IMG/VR virus record: IMGVR_UViG_3300001680_000217
Coordinates: 1 to 26,298 of that record
Length of the DNA: 26,298 nt
Source of the DNA: a virus
Strand: one strand, 5' to 3'
The translations under genes were made by a program, and so were the position numbers. Below the pieces are notes generated by a model. It worked only from the letters and a program-made list of their open reading frames with translations, was not told the origin of the DNA and did not search any database. Below are positions 1 through 8,110 of the stretch, one piece after another (position 1 is the stretch's first letter; each line of letters opens with the position of its first letter).

Positions 1-1
1 C

Positions 2-823
2 TTTTACTATGACGGCCAGAATGATATTCTATACTTCACTGGTCAGACCGCTACAGGTCCAGCCGTTGTTGGTGCTAAAACTACTTATACATCTGGTACA
101 AGTGTAAGGCACGATATACCTGTAAATGTTACTAGTGTTAGTCTCAAGATGGCTGGCGGTGGTGGTGGTGGTAGGGGTTATGATGAGGCTTATCGAATTC
201 AAATCTACTCTGATCCAGATATTTACAATGTGTATTGTGGTGCTTCTGCCAATGGTGGTGATGGTGGTGATACCATTATTAAGCACTACAATTCTAGTGA
301 TGTTCTTCAAAATACTTATACTGCTGCAGGTGGTGATGGTGGTAATAGTGTAGATAATAACAACACTTCCAATGCCACCCCTGCAATGGCTAATGGTGAT
401 ACTTACAATAACGGAGGACCTACAGACCCGTTCACTGGAACTGGTGGTGACGGCATGGATCTTTCTGGTTGGACTACAGGTTATGCTAGTAGTTGGCCTT
501 CTAACAAGTATCCCCAAGCTGCAACTGGCGTTGGTGCAGGTGGTGGTGGTGGTGGTTGTGTTGAGATACAAAATGGTGGTAGCTTGAGATACAATTTCGC
601 TGAAGGTGGTGATGACGGTGTGTATGTGGCTACAAGTAGTGTAACTACTACAACTGGAGACTACCTGACAGTAACTGTAGGCTCAGGTGGCGCAGGTACT
701 GGTGTAGGATCTGGTGTCATTAGCTGGTCTGGCTCTAGTAACTCTAGTAGGTCCAGTTACGGTGCTGCTGATGCAGACGGCTCAGGTGGTGCTGCTGTGA
801 TAGAAATCTTAACTAAGTCTTAG
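2..823 (+). CDS. Glycine-rich tail fibre/appendage protein, C-terminal part (5' end outside window)
   Basis: The frame is open from the first bases of the window, so the ATG at 149 is internal and this is the 3' part of a larger gene (273 codons visible). It opens with a hydrophilic stretch and then IPVNVTSVSLKMAGGGGGG, which matches the start of the glycine-rich C-terminal domain common in phage tail fibres (a beta strand ending in a Gly run). Further GGDGG repeats follow, and it ends GSGGAAVIEILTKS, the usual closing strand of that domain. The role would be host adhesion at the tail tip. The next gene, 8 nt downstream, is a tail-assembly chaperone, which supports the assignment. The repeated ggtggtgatggt coding is low in complexity and prone to slippage. 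Domain type is fairly sure; which appendage it belongs to is not. Confidence 0.75.
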   Translation, partial: FYYDGQNDILYFTGQTATGPAVVGAKTTYTSGTSVRHDIPVNVTSVSLKMAGGGGGGRGYDEAYRIQIYSDPDIYNVYCGASANGGDGGDTIIKHYNSSDVLQNTYTAAGGDGGNSVDNNNTSNATPAMANGDTYNNGGPTDPFTGTGGDGMDLSGWTTGYASSWPSNKYPQAATGVGAGGGGGGCVEIQNGGSLRYNFAEGGDDGVYVATSSVTTTTGDYLTVTVGSGGAGTGVGSGVISWSGSSNSSRSSYGAADADGSGGAAVIEILTKS

Positions 824-831
824 GAGACAAC

Positions 832-1143
832 ATGTACACTTTAATTAATATACATACTGACATCGTACAAGATGTAGGTGTCTCTGAAGATGACTTCAAT
901 AATGGTAACTACATAGACGCTGAGTTCACTACTAAGGTAGTAAATCACAAGTCAGTAGAGTACTTATCTTGGGATGAAGTAAGAGAATGGAGAGCGGAAG
1001 AACTCAAAGATTCAGATTGGAGAGTTGCTATCGATTACCCTAATGAAGACCAAGAATCTTGGATATTTTATAGAAAGAGACTAAGGGACTTACCACAAGA
1101 CTACCTTGAAGTAGCAGATGGTGTTGTACCTGACAAACCTTAA
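832..1143 (+). CDS. Phage tail assembly chaperone
   Basis: This 103-residue protein would help fold or assemble the tail fibre encoded just upstream. Its C-terminal half has the signature of the phage tail assembly chaperone family (PF16778 type): an Arg/Glu helix around residues 50-60, SDW at 61-63, then W77 and Y80-R81 followed by RLRDLP at 83-88. The usual pattern in this family is SDW...W..YR..LRDLP. The N-terminal half is variable and unassigned, as is normal. An ATG preceded by TAGGAGACAAC sits 8 nt after the fibre stop codon, so the two are translated from the same message. The order fibre then chaperone is typical of tailed phages. The family call comes from recognised motifs, not a search. 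Confidence 0.75.
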   Translation: MYTLINIHTDIVQDVGVSEDDFNNGNYIDAEFTTKVVNHKSVEYLSWDEVREWRAEELKDSDWRVAIDYPNEDQESWIFYRKRLRDLPQDYLEVADGVVPDKP

Positions 1144-1152
1144 GGAGAGATT

Positions 1153-1563
1153 ATGAGTGCATATGATGATATATTCGCTGATTTCTACAGTGATAATGCT
1201 GATCTTGGAGTCAGCCAATTCGATGCCGCAAATAGCTTAGCTAATTATGTTGGAGTTGATCCTATTGAAACAGAACCTACCTATGAAGGTCAACAGAACA
1301 CTATGGGAATGTATGGCAAGATAGAGCCAACTGTTCCTTATGAGGTTGTTCCTGAAAAGAGGATGAATATTATCCAAGCGAATCCTTATACAGCTAAAAC
1401 ATCACCCCCGTTGTCTAGTAACAGTTTTTCTGATTTTCTTAATGATCCATTTAAAGAAGACGGCCTCTTAGATAGAGGGCTTGGGTTTGTACCTGGCCCT
1501 TTTGGGTGGGCGTGGTCTTTAATGCGTGGAGCAAACAAAGCTAACACTTGGTACAGTAAATAA
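1153..1563 (+). CDS. Small virion-cluster protein of unknown function (GQQNTMGMYG motif)
   Basis: A 136-residue protein not recognised as a known family. It has an acidic N-terminus, a Pro/Tyr-rich middle with EPTYEGQQNTMGMYG (about residues 42-56), then MNIIQANPY and a hydrophobic, Trp-containing segment near the C-terminus (GFVPGPFGWAWSLMRGA). The GQQ.TMGMYG block recurs in the 398-residue protein two genes downstream, and MNII..NP recurs in the next gene, so these neighbours appear to be built from shared short pieces. The start has a good SD (AAGGAGAG). Position between tail-assembly and internal-protein genes suggests a minor virion or ejected protein; this is inference only. Confidence 0.7.
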   Translation: MSAYDDIFADFYSDNADLGVSQFDAANSLANYVGVDPIETEPTYEGQQNTMGMYGKIEPTVPYEVVPEKRMNIIQANPYTAKTSPPLSSNSFSDFLNDPFKEDGLLDRGLGFVPGPFGWAWSLMRGANKANTWYSK

Positions 1564-1578
1564 TTACAGGAGTAATAT

Positions 1579-2136
1579 ATGGGATGGTGGACAGATACAA
1601 GATTTGATGACGGAACACAGAGTATGGATCGATTTGATAGTAACAATTGGCCAGAAGGAGAGCAGTACTTATTGCCTCAACCTATGAATATCATAGAGGA
1701 GAATCCTTTTAATGGCTTTACTCCAGAGAATGACATTCAGATGGAAGGCATTAATCCAGCTTACGAGGGAGAAGGCGGTGCGATGAATATGTCAGTATTC
1801 CCTACTGGTGAAGTCTTAGGCGGTCTTGGTAAAGGAGCCTTTGCGTTAGCAGGTATGGCTAATCCATATAAAGGTTGGGGTAGGATTACTGGTAGAGGCA
1901 TGGAAAGACACGCTCAAAATCTTGATAAGTTAAATAGACAAGGACCTCTTGCTAACGCAAAGAGGAAGGCTCAAACAGATTTTAATAATGCTGTTAAAAG
2001 GCAAGACAAAGTAGTTGACAAGGAAGCAGTAAAGGCAGGAAATGATGCAACAGACTTTAGAGATTATATGTTTGGTGTGAACTCTCCTTATAGAAGTAGA
2101 AGTCCTTGGATCAATCCTTCTTTCTGGAAAAAATAG
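1579..2136 (+). CDS. Small virion-cluster protein of unknown function
   Basis: A 185-residue protein with no recognised family. The N-terminal 60 residues are acidic and Trp/Asp/Asn-rich and contain PMNIIEENPF, matching MNIIQANPY in the preceding gene. NPAYEGEGGAMNM follows, resembling the PTYEGQQNTMGMYG block of its neighbours. A Gly/Ala-rich hydrophobic stretch (VLGGLGKGAFALAGMANPY) comes next, then a basic, probably helical region rich in Lys/Arg. It ends SPWINPSFWKK, related to the NPWIKPN motif of two other genes in this cluster. The start is set by CAGGAG, 7 nt before the ATG. Hydrophobic plus basic helical segments would fit a small ejected protein, but nothing proves it. Confidence 0.7.
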   Translation: MGWWTDTRFDDGTQSMDRFDSNNWPEGEQYLLPQPMNIIEENPFNGFTPENDIQMEGINPAYEGEGGAMNMSVFPTGEVLGGLGKGAFALAGMANPYKGWGRITGRGMERHAQNLDKLNRQGPLANAKRKAQTDFNNAVKRQDKVVDKEAVKAGNDATDFRDYMFGVNSPYRSRSPWINPSFWKK

Positions 2137-2145
2137 GAGAAACAT

Positions 2146-3342
2146 ATGGCAGGTATTGCACAACCAGATATTAGTTTTATAGATCAGTACAACAGCACTA
2201 CTGATGTTCCTTTTGAAGGAACGCCTACGAATTTAGACCAGGCTGCATATTGGAATGAATATGAGCGCAACCTTCCTAGGCAATCTGAGCCTACTTATCA
2301 GGGTCAACAGGATACGATGGGCATGTATGGCGGAGAGCCTTCTGTTCCATATACAACTGATGTAGTTCAGCCTATGGGATTTGATTACAATAAGTATTCT
2401 TCCATTACTCCTGGTCAAGAAGACAAGGTTGTAATAGATAGTAGTTTTGAAGATCAAGTTGCCTGGAGTGATTGGAATAAGGAAGAGGGTAGGGCTAAGT
2501 TCGATGCTCTACCATTTGCTGACAGGATAGCCCATGCCAACAAAAAGCTAAAGAAGTTCATTGGAAATATTCCTATTGTGCTTAACCCTGTCTTGGGGAC
2601 GGCTCTGGGCACTGCATCAGGTTTAAGTATTCTTAACAAGGCTAGACTAGCTGGCGCTCCTAAAGCCATTGATACTGTTACTAAACAATTTAAAGGAATG
2701 TATCCTACTCGTGAAGCAATCAACGGTGTTCACGCGCCTCCTCTTGGCCCGCATACGAAAGGAACAAGTCTAGATAATGCTTGGGTTGAAATGGGAGATG
2801 CATCAAAAAAGACTTGGAGCGATCAAAAATACATACAGGACTTAATGTCTAAACAAGGACGGATAGCTAGTCAAAGAGGGATTTCATCTGAATTTGGCAA
2901 CATATCTGTTCAAGCTCAGAATATGAAGAACTTAATGCAGAAAGCAGCTGGCAAGCCAGATTACATGGTTGATATATTTAAGTCTTTAGATCCAAAAGCT
3001 AAGGCACTAATACATTCAGGAGACTGGGTTGCCCTAAGCAGGAACTATCCAGAAGCTTTTTCAAGATTTAGATCTGCTATAGGAAAGTGGAAAGGTGGCC
3101 CTATGAATGTTGCTACTAAAAAGGTTCCAGCTAGAGAGGTCTTTATGGGAGAGGTTCCATTTGCAGATATGGATTTAACATCTCTTAGATTGACTGCTAA
3201 TAATCTTGGTGTTGGTTATCATAAATCAATGGATGCAACTGCAGTAAGAGCGTTACTGAATAAAGCTGTTGCTAAGAAAAGAAATAAAGTAACTCCTGTA
3301 GGACAGACATTACAAATGTTTGAGGGGCCTTTATCAAAATAA
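2146..3342 (+). CDS. Virion-cluster protein of unknown function, possible C-terminal HeH/SAP-like domain
   Basis: A 398-residue protein. Residues about 45-60 carry EPTYQGQQDTMGMYG, a diverged copy of the block in the gene at 1153. Around residues 140-170 there is a hydrophobic, Gly/Ala-rich segment (IPIVLNPVLGTALGTASGL) that could insert into or cross a membrane. The middle is basic and helical. The last about 50 residues include DLTSLRLTANNLGVGYHKSM followed by A..VRALLNKA, a pattern like small helix-extended-helix (HeH/SAP-like) nucleic-acid-binding domains at the ends of some phage proteins. The SD is TAGGAGA. A DNA-contacting internal virion protein is a reasonable guess; I did not recognise the family as a whole. 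Confidence 0.7.
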   Translation: MAGIAQPDISFIDQYNSTTDVPFEGTPTNLDQAAYWNEYERNLPRQSEPTYQGQQDTMGMYGGEPSVPYTTDVVQPMGFDYNKYSSITPGQEDKVVIDSSFEDQVAWSDWNKEEGRAKFDALPFADRIAHANKKLKKFIGNIPIVLNPVLGTALGTASGLSILNKARLAGAPKAIDTVTKQFKGMYPTREAINGVHAPPLGPHTKGTSLDNAWVEMGDASKKTWSDQKYIQDLMSKQGRIASQRGISSEFGNISVQAQNMKNLMQKAAGKPDYMVDIFKSLDPKAKALIHSGDWVALSRNYPEAFSRFRSAIGKWKGGPMNVATKKVPAREVFMGEVPFADMDLTSLRLTANNLGVGYHKSMDATAVRALLNKAVAKKRNKVTPVGQTLQMFEGPLSK

Positions 3343-3352
3343 AGGGGAATAG

Positions 3353-3793
3353 ATGTACTCAATAGAACAAGTAACTGGTGAAGATATACTTATCAGATAC
3401 AACAATATAAAGCACCAGCTTGATAGAGCGTTAGAACATTCAGATGGTGAATGGACTGCTGCTCAAATAGTTCATCAAGCAATTACAGACCCAACCATGT
3501 TTCACATATGGGAGGTCTTAAAAGATGGAGCCCCTATATCAATTGCTTCTTCTAGGGTTATTGAGTACAACAACTTTACATCACTGCATATAATAACAAT
3601 AGGCGGATCTGATATATACGAACAGATGCCTATGCTTATTACAGAGTTTGAGCAGATGATTAAGAAGTATGAACAAATAGACTTTTTAGAATACACAGGA
3701 CGTAGAGGATTCATCAAACAACTTAATACTGTTGGATGGAAAGAGATGTACGTCACAATGAGAAAGAACTTAAAGGAGAATTTAGATGTCTAA
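3353..3793 (+). CDS. GNAT-fold protein, T7 gp13-like
   Basis: A 146-residue protein with the layout of a degenerate GNAT acetyltransferase fold: central strands (HIWEVLKDGAPISIASSRVI, then SLHIITIGG), a helix (MPMLITEFEQMIKKY), then LEYTGRRGFIKQLNTVGWKEM near the C-terminus. That last block resembles the end of T7 gp13 (a helix ending in IRFLKTIGA), the small GNAT-like protein encoded just before the T7 internal core proteins. Position fits too: the next gene looks gp14-like and large internal proteins follow. No clear acetyl-CoA loop (Q/RxxGxG/A) is visible, so catalysis is doubtful and a structural or assembly role is more likely. The gene overlaps the next by 8 nt. Confidence 0.55.
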   Translation: MYSIEQVTGEDILIRYNNIKHQLDRALEHSDGEWTAAQIVHQAITDPTMFHIWEVLKDGAPISIASSRVIEYNNFTSLHIITIGGSDIYEQMPMLITEFEQMIKKYEQIDFLEYTGRRGFIKQLNTVGWKEMYVTMRKNLKENLDV

Positions 3794-4496
3794 AATTAAG
3801 ATTTATAACGGTATGACTTTTAACATGTCAACCAGTGAAGTGATTAGTCACGGTGAAGTTAGATATGTAGATTCATCTGACGTAGAATATACAAAAGGTG
3901 GAGACAAAACGTCAACCTCTACAAGTGGTTTCGCTACAGAGTTTAAGCCAGAGATTAAAGCGTTATTAGGAGATGCTAATGCTTTATATGGCGGTGGTCA
4001 ATTAGGTAAGGTTTCAGGGTTTAATGCAGATCAACTTGCAGCTCAGGCGCAAGGAAGAATTGGTGCTGCAAATCAAACATCATTAGAGCAGTCCTTAATG
4101 AATACTGCTAACCAAGGTGTAGACTTAAGTGGCATGAGGACTAAGGCTTCTCTAGAGGCGCAATCTGCATTGGGCTTAAGTGAAGGTGCTGCTGGTAGAA
4201 CAGGTAACTTAGGAGGCTCTAGGCAGGCTATTAATCAATCTAATATTAGTAATAATTTGGCTGCTCAATTTGCTGGAATAGATCAGCAAGCACAAGCAAC
4301 TAATTTTGCTAATCAACAATCTGCTATGCAAGCTCAAGGTACTGGCGCTCAGTCATTGGCTGGTATTGGTTCAGGCATTCAACAACAAGAACAGAACGTG
4401 GCAGACGCTCCATTTAAGGGTATCTCTCAATTGTCTAGCATCTATCACGGTGTTATGCCAAAAGAAACTAAGACTATTCAAAGTGGAGGCAAGTAA
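3786..4496 (+). CDS. Internal virion/ejection protein, T7 gp14-like in composition
   Basis: A 236-residue protein, strongly enriched in Gln, Ala, Gly, Ser and Asn from about residue 60 on (for example AAQFAGIDQQAQATNFANQQ), with few charges. This is the composition seen in small phage ejection proteins such as T7 gp14 or P22 gp7, which form part of the channel through which DNA and larger proteins leave the capsid. No sequence motif proves homology. It starts inside the end of the gp13-like gene, with AAAGGAG 6 nt before the ATG, and its stop shares an A with the next start (TAATG), so the three genes are translationally coupled. A scaffold-like or tape-measure-like role cannot be excluded. 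Confidence 0.5.
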   Translation: MSKIKIYNGMTFNMSTSEVISHGEVRYVDSSDVEYTKGGDKTSTSTSGFATEFKPEIKALLGDANALYGGGQLGKVSGFNADQLAAQAQGRIGAANQTSLEQSLMNTANQGVDLSGMRTKASLEAQSALGLSEGAAGRTGNLGGSRQAINQSNISNNLAAQFAGIDQQAQATNFANQQSAMQAQGTGAQSLAGIGSGIQQQEQNVADAPFKGISQLSSIYHGVMPKETKTIQSGGK

Positions 4497-4975
4497 TGCA
4501 TACAGATAAATACGGAAATGTAATCAACTCAAATGGTGATGAATTCTTCTCTGGGTACGATCAATATAGACAAGGAAAGACTGTAGTGCCTTATGGCACT
4601 AAGCCTGGATGGGGACAAGTTGGTATGGGCTATAGACAAGCGTCTCCATTAGCATCTGCAGCAGCAAAATCGGATGCTAAAGCCAGAATGGATCATATGA
4701 TGCGTGCTCGATGGGAACAACAACAAGCCCAACAAGCTCTTGAAGCGCAGGTACAAGAGCATGACGCTGGCTATAGTAATAAAAACCCTTGGATAAAACC
4801 AAACAATGAATGGAAATATGAAGATGAAGTTCCAGAAATTACTTATAGTGACCTTCCTGGTTATGGTGAAGAAGGAGAGACACCAGGCATGTATGGAGTT
4901 CCTGGTTATTCACCAGTCCCCGATTCTCAAGACTCTTGGTTTGGTGAAGGCGGTTGGTGGCCATCATTTCAATAG
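4496..4975 (+). CDS. Small virion-cluster protein with NPWIKPN/NEWKYED motifs, unknown function
   Basis: A 159-residue unrecognised protein. The first half is Gly/Tyr-rich, then there is an Ala/Gln/Arg helical stretch (residues about 65-90). Residues 97-103 read NPWIKPN and 104-110 NEWKYED. Both blocks occur again, in swapped order, near the C-terminus of the 1300-residue protein, and the underlying DNA is identical over 24 and 21 nt. The tail contains PGYGEEGETPGMYGVPGY, echoing the GMYG blocks of the genes at 1153 and 2146, and ends with aromatic residues (GGWWPSF). The start codon overlaps the upstream stop, with GGAGG as SD. Likely a virion or ejected accessory protein by context only. 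Confidence 0.7.
   Translation: MHTDKYGNVINSNGDEFFSGYDQYRQGKTVVPYGTKPGWGQVGMGYRQASPLASAAAKSDAKARMDHMMRARWEQQQAQQALEAQVQEHDAGYSNKNPWIKPNNEWKYEDEVPEITYSDLPGYGEEGETPGMYGVPGYSPVPDSQDSWFGEGGWWPSFQ
4782..4826 (+). repeat. Repeat pair, copy 1 (block A then block B)
   Basis: Two abutting blocks: A at 4782-4805 (24 nt) and B at 4806-4826 (21 nt). Each is found letter-for-letter near the end of the 1300-residue gene, A at 11706-11729 and B at 11682-11702, but in the opposite order. Both copies are on the + strand and in the same reading frame. Confidence 0.9.
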
Positions 4976-4984
4976 GAGAGATAT

Positions 4985-5434
4985 ATGAATTACTTTAATT
5001 CTCAGTATAACTGGGGCCCTTCCGTTAAAGATAAAGGCGATCCTTCATCTAATAACTTCTTAGAGAAGAATCTTAGAAAAGAATCTAAGAAAGGGTTTGA
5101 TCCAACCCCTAGAGATCATACTAGAAATGAACCTATCTCTGCTACAGAAGGTGTAATGAGAGGCTTTGCAGCTAAAGCTGCAGGACCACTTGGCCCATTT
5201 GTAAGTCTAGCATTTGCAGCAAATGATGATGCTAACAGATGGATTGAGACTCCAAAACCACAGACGGTTAGTGCTGAAGCTTTACCTGTTGGTAATACAA
5301 TGACAACTCAAATCCCAAGGTCTCAAACCCAAAGGTTTGCACAGGCTGGCCCTTTAGGTCCGCAACAATCACAAGAAGAACTAATGAGAATGCAGATGAT
5401 GCAACGAAATCAAGGAGGATATGGCTATGGCTAG
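4985..5434 (+). CDS. Small virion-cluster protein of unknown function
   Basis: A 149-residue protein with no recognised family. A charged N-terminal region (many Lys, Asp, Asn) precedes a hydrophobic, Ala/Gly-rich segment at about residues 60-80 (FAAKAAGPLGPFVSLAFAAN) that could be membrane-active. The C-terminal third is rich in Gln, Met, Pro and Gly, with two copies of a short pattern (AAGPLGPF and QAGPLGPQ), and ends GGYGYG. It follows the previous gene by 9 nt with AGGAGAG as SD, and its 3' end overlaps the start of the next gene. The pattern of one hydrophobic segment plus low-complexity flanks is shared with its neighbours; an ejected or minor virion role is inference. Confidence 0.65.
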   Translation: MNYFNSQYNWGPSVKDKGDPSSNNFLEKNLRKESKKGFDPTPRDHTRNEPISATEGVMRGFAAKAAGPLGPFVSLAFAANDDANRWIETPKPQTVSAEALPVGNTMTTQIPRSQTQRFAQAGPLGPQQSQEELMRMQMMQRNQGGYGYG

Positions 5435-5987
5435 AGCACAAGGTAATATATGGGGTCCGAGAGGATCAGGCATTCAACACGCCCCAGTTTCAATGGGAAT
5501 GATTAATACACCAGCGCCAGTTAGACCTAGTACTGATGACGATCTTGAAGCCTTGGCTTTACTTACATTGGCAGGTAAGGGAGTTGATAGGGTTAATATG
5601 GATTATCTTTCTGAATTCATTATTCCTGGTTATGGTAAAGAGGGTTGGCTTTTTGGAGCGGAGGGTAATTTATTTAACAAACCAAAGCCTCCTAAGAAGG
5701 AACCTAAAGTTGGCGATCAAAGTTCTCTTGCAACAGAGCCTGAGGTTATGGCTAGCCTTAGCGATATGGATAAACAAAGGGTGTATGGAATGTTTAATCC
5801 ATCTGCTGAAACTCAAGGAACAAAAGTTTCTTCAGCTCAAGGAATGCAAGGAATACAAGGTGATGTTGATACTCCAGAAGAGGTTCAGATCATGACAACA
5901 ATGTTAGACAACACTAAGGATCCTTTGAAAAGAGCTGCAATTAAAGCAGAGCTTCAACAGGCTAGTATTAGAATGAGAAGAGTATAG
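5427..5987 (+). CDS. Small virion-cluster protein of unknown function
   Basis: A 186-residue protein. Two in-frame ATGs exist at 5421 and 5427. The SD GGAGG (5414-5418) lies only 2 nt from the first but 8 nt from the second, so the second is the better start. The sequence has a helical, Leu/Ala-rich part (DDDLEALALLTLAGKGVD), then FIIPGYGKEGWLFGAEG, a Lys/Pro stretch, and a Gln/Met/Arg-rich C-terminus (AAIKAELQQASIRMRRV). I do not recognise a family. It overlaps the 3' end of the preceding gene by 8 nt and precedes the 699-residue internal protein by 9 nt, so all are part of one late message. Confidence 0.65.
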   Translation: MARAQGNIWGPRGSGIQHAPVSMGMINTPAPVRPSTDDDLEALALLTLAGKGVDRVNMDYLSEFIIPGYGKEGWLFGAEGNLFNKPKPPKKEPKVGDQSSLATEPEVMASLSDMDKQRVYGMFNPSAETQGTKVSSAQGMQGIQGDVDTPEEVQIMTTMLDNTKDPLKRAAIKAELQQASIRMRRV

Positions 5988-5996
5988 GAGAATATT

Positions 5997-8096
5997 ATGC
6001 CACACTATCCAAGACACTTACAAGATCAGGATCCTAGAGACCCTAACAATAATCTTTCAAGTACACAGACCATTAAGAAATATGCTGATGGCTCTGTTAT
6101 TAAAGAAGAGATTAGCAGTCCTAATAACAATCCTGAAGCAACAACAATTGCGATTGATAAAGAGCGTGAAAGAGTAAGAGCAGATGTTAAGAATCAGTTA
6201 AAGGTTAAAAAGAAAGAACAGCAAAGTGCTTTTGAGAACTCTAATCAAGACAGTCTTGGAGGTGCTAGTATTGCTGGTACAGATCAAGGTGCAGATGGTA
6301 TCGAGTGGGATGATCCTAGACATCCAGATCATCAAGCTTACTTAGCTACACTCGATAATTATTCTCCAAATCAGACATTCGTTACAAACCCTAGCCCTGC
6401 TGGTACAGATCAAAACGTTGTAAGTACTTTCCCTGATGGAACTACTAGTTCAGATACTAAAGATGGTAGAACATTTGAAAAGTCTTTAACTTTATCGCAA
6501 GATGATCCGTACTTTAGTAGCTATGCAACTGATGCTGATTTCGATGAGGTTCTTAATGAAGATGGAAGCTCAACCTTTACTTACAACAAAGGCGCTAATG
6601 CAATAAGTCCTCAAGTTGAGTCAGAGTTCTTTGATACAGCTCAAACTCCTACACTTGGTGAAGCAGCTGTAGCTTCAGGTGAGGGAACCTTAAGAGGTGT
6701 CCCTGAAGCTCCTGGTGCTTTGATTGATGCAGCAGGAAACCTTCTTGGTGCAGATACAAATGTACAAGGATATATTAGAGATAAAGTAGACGCTCTTTTT
6801 GGTGAAGGAACTGATGATGCTTCTTTAAAGGGATATGAAGATAAAGGTAGAACCTTTGGTGCTAGTATAGTTCCTCTTGGTATTCCTAAGGGAGTCGGCC
6901 TGAAGAATAAAGTCTTTGGAGATGGTTTAAAAGGTGGTCAAGGTAAAAACCTAACCGTAACTCCAAGGTCTAATCCTATTGATGCTGGCCTTCCAAGTCC
7001 TGCTACTGCAAGAGCTAACGCTGCTGCAGCACAAATGGATACGCTTAATAAAGGATTCAAGAATGTAACACCGAAAGCTGGTGTTAAATTTGATCCTAAG
7101 GCTAACGCTAAGACTAAGACTAAGACCTTAACAAGAGGCGAGTCTATAAACAAAGTTATTAAGCAGAACATGAGCACCTCAGCTAGAGGAGTTGCATTAA
7201 TCAATAACGGAACTGTTACTGAGAACGACTTAAACTTAGACTTCTCTGAAGATGGTTTACAAAACTCTATAAATAATGTCCTTCAAGATGAGCATGCTAA
7301 GTATTGGATGAATAAGGTCACTGAGAAGAAGAAAGACGCTGAAAAGTTCTTGGTTCAAAAAGAAGATTTAGAAAGAGAAGGAATGGTTCATAGTGACTTC
7401 ATTAAAGACTTGACTAAGATTGCTTTAACTGCTTTGTTTACAGGCGGTAGTGCAGCTCTTCGTGCTTACGGTAAAGATGAAGAAAGGAAGAAGGCTCAAG
7501 CAGATAAGATGGCTCAGATAGAACAGAAAGAGTTGAATGATAAGAACGCTGCTCAAACTAAAGCATTTGCTAAGCTTAATAAAGCTAATCAAACTCGTTC
7601 AGATAAGTTTAGAACAGAAACACGAGGTCAAATTGCATCACTACTAAGTCAGGGTGGAGCGAAGGGTCCTCTTAAATATCTGAGTGCTTCTTCTGAGAAT
7701 CTTCTTGGAGAGTTGCAAGGTAAGGTTGACTGGGGAAATCCTAAGATGAGAGGGGCAATACTAAAGGCTCATCAAGATGCTATCTTTGATGGCAACAAAG
7801 GCTTCTTTGCGGATGATAATGAAAGAGCTTCTAAGGCAAATATTGCTGGAAAGTTCTATCAGAATGTTGGTGTTATGGTTAATGGAGAAATCCTTTCTAG
7901 AGATAGTAATAGCATTAAAGGATCTGAGAAGGAAGACGTTGGTCTCTTTATGAGAAAGATGTTTAAGCAAGACAACCCTAATGAATGGTCAAACAATCTA
8001 CATGAAGAATTCCTGAAAGAAAAGAAAGCAGGTAATCTTACTGACACTTGGAAGAACAACTTCCCTGGTTGGGTGAATATGATTATGATTAAATAA
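5997..8096 (+). CDS. Internal virion/ejection protein (699 residues)
   Basis: A large, mainly hydrophilic protein. Residues 1-220 are low in complexity and rich in Asn, Asp, Ser and Thr, with a short repeat AGTDQ. A Gly/Ala/Pro-rich middle follows. Around residues 475-490 is a hydrophobic helix (KIALTALFTGGSAALRAYG), followed to about 550 by a Lys/Glu/Gln-rich stretch likely to be a long helix or coiled coil. The C-terminal 150 residues look globular. Size and position, after a gp14-like protein and before a 1300-residue protein, match the gp14-gp15-gp16 order of T7 core proteins, which build the DNA-ejection channel. I see no enzymatic motif and no clear sequence match to T7 gp15, so the assignment rests on order and composition. 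Confidence 0.6.
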   Translation: MPHYPRHLQDQDPRDPNNNLSSTQTIKKYADGSVIKEEISSPNNNPEATTIAIDKERERVRADVKNQLKVKKKEQQSAFENSNQDSLGGASIAGTDQGADGIEWDDPRHPDHQAYLATLDNYSPNQTFVTNPSPAGTDQNVVSTFPDGTTSSDTKDGRTFEKSLTLSQDDPYFSSYATDADFDEVLNEDGSSTFTYNKGANAISPQVESEFFDTAQTPTLGEAAVASGEGTLRGVPEAPGALIDAAGNLLGADTNVQGYIRDKVDALFGEGTDDASLKGYEDKGRTFGASIVPLGIPKGVGLKNKVFGDGLKGGQGKNLTVTPRSNPIDAGLPSPATARANAAAAQMDTLNKGFKNVTPKAGVKFDPKANAKTKTKTLTRGESINKVIKQNMSTSARGVALINNGTVTENDLNLDFSEDGLQNSINNVLQDEHAKYWMNKVTEKKKDAEKFLVQKEDLEREGMVHSDFIKDLTKIALTALFTGGSAALRAYGKDEERKKAQADKMAQIEQKELNDKNAAQTKAFAKLNKANQTRSDKFRTETRGQIASLLSQGGAKGPLKYLSASSENLLGELQGKVDWGNPKMRGAILKAHQDAIFDGNKGFFADDNERASKANIAGKFYQNVGVMVNGEILSRDSNSIKGSEKEDVGLFMRKMFKQDNPNEWSNNLHEEFLKEKKAGNLTDTWKNNFPGWVNMIMIK

Positions 8097-8110
8097 ACAC
8101 AGGAGTAATT

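Noticed and set aside
29-571. Long - strand open frame opposite the glycine-rich gene
   Set aside because: It is the antisense of ggt/gat repeats, giving a Thr/Ile/Ser-rich low-complexity product, with no SD and against the direction of all genes in this arm.
149-823. Glycine repeats as a CRISPR array or tandem DNA repeat
   Set aside because: The repeats are irregular codon-level ggt/gat runs in an open frame, without unit spacers or palindromic repeat units.
5421-5426. First ATG of the gene at 5427 as the start
   Set aside because: GGAGG ends only 2 nt before it; the second ATG has 8 nt spacing.
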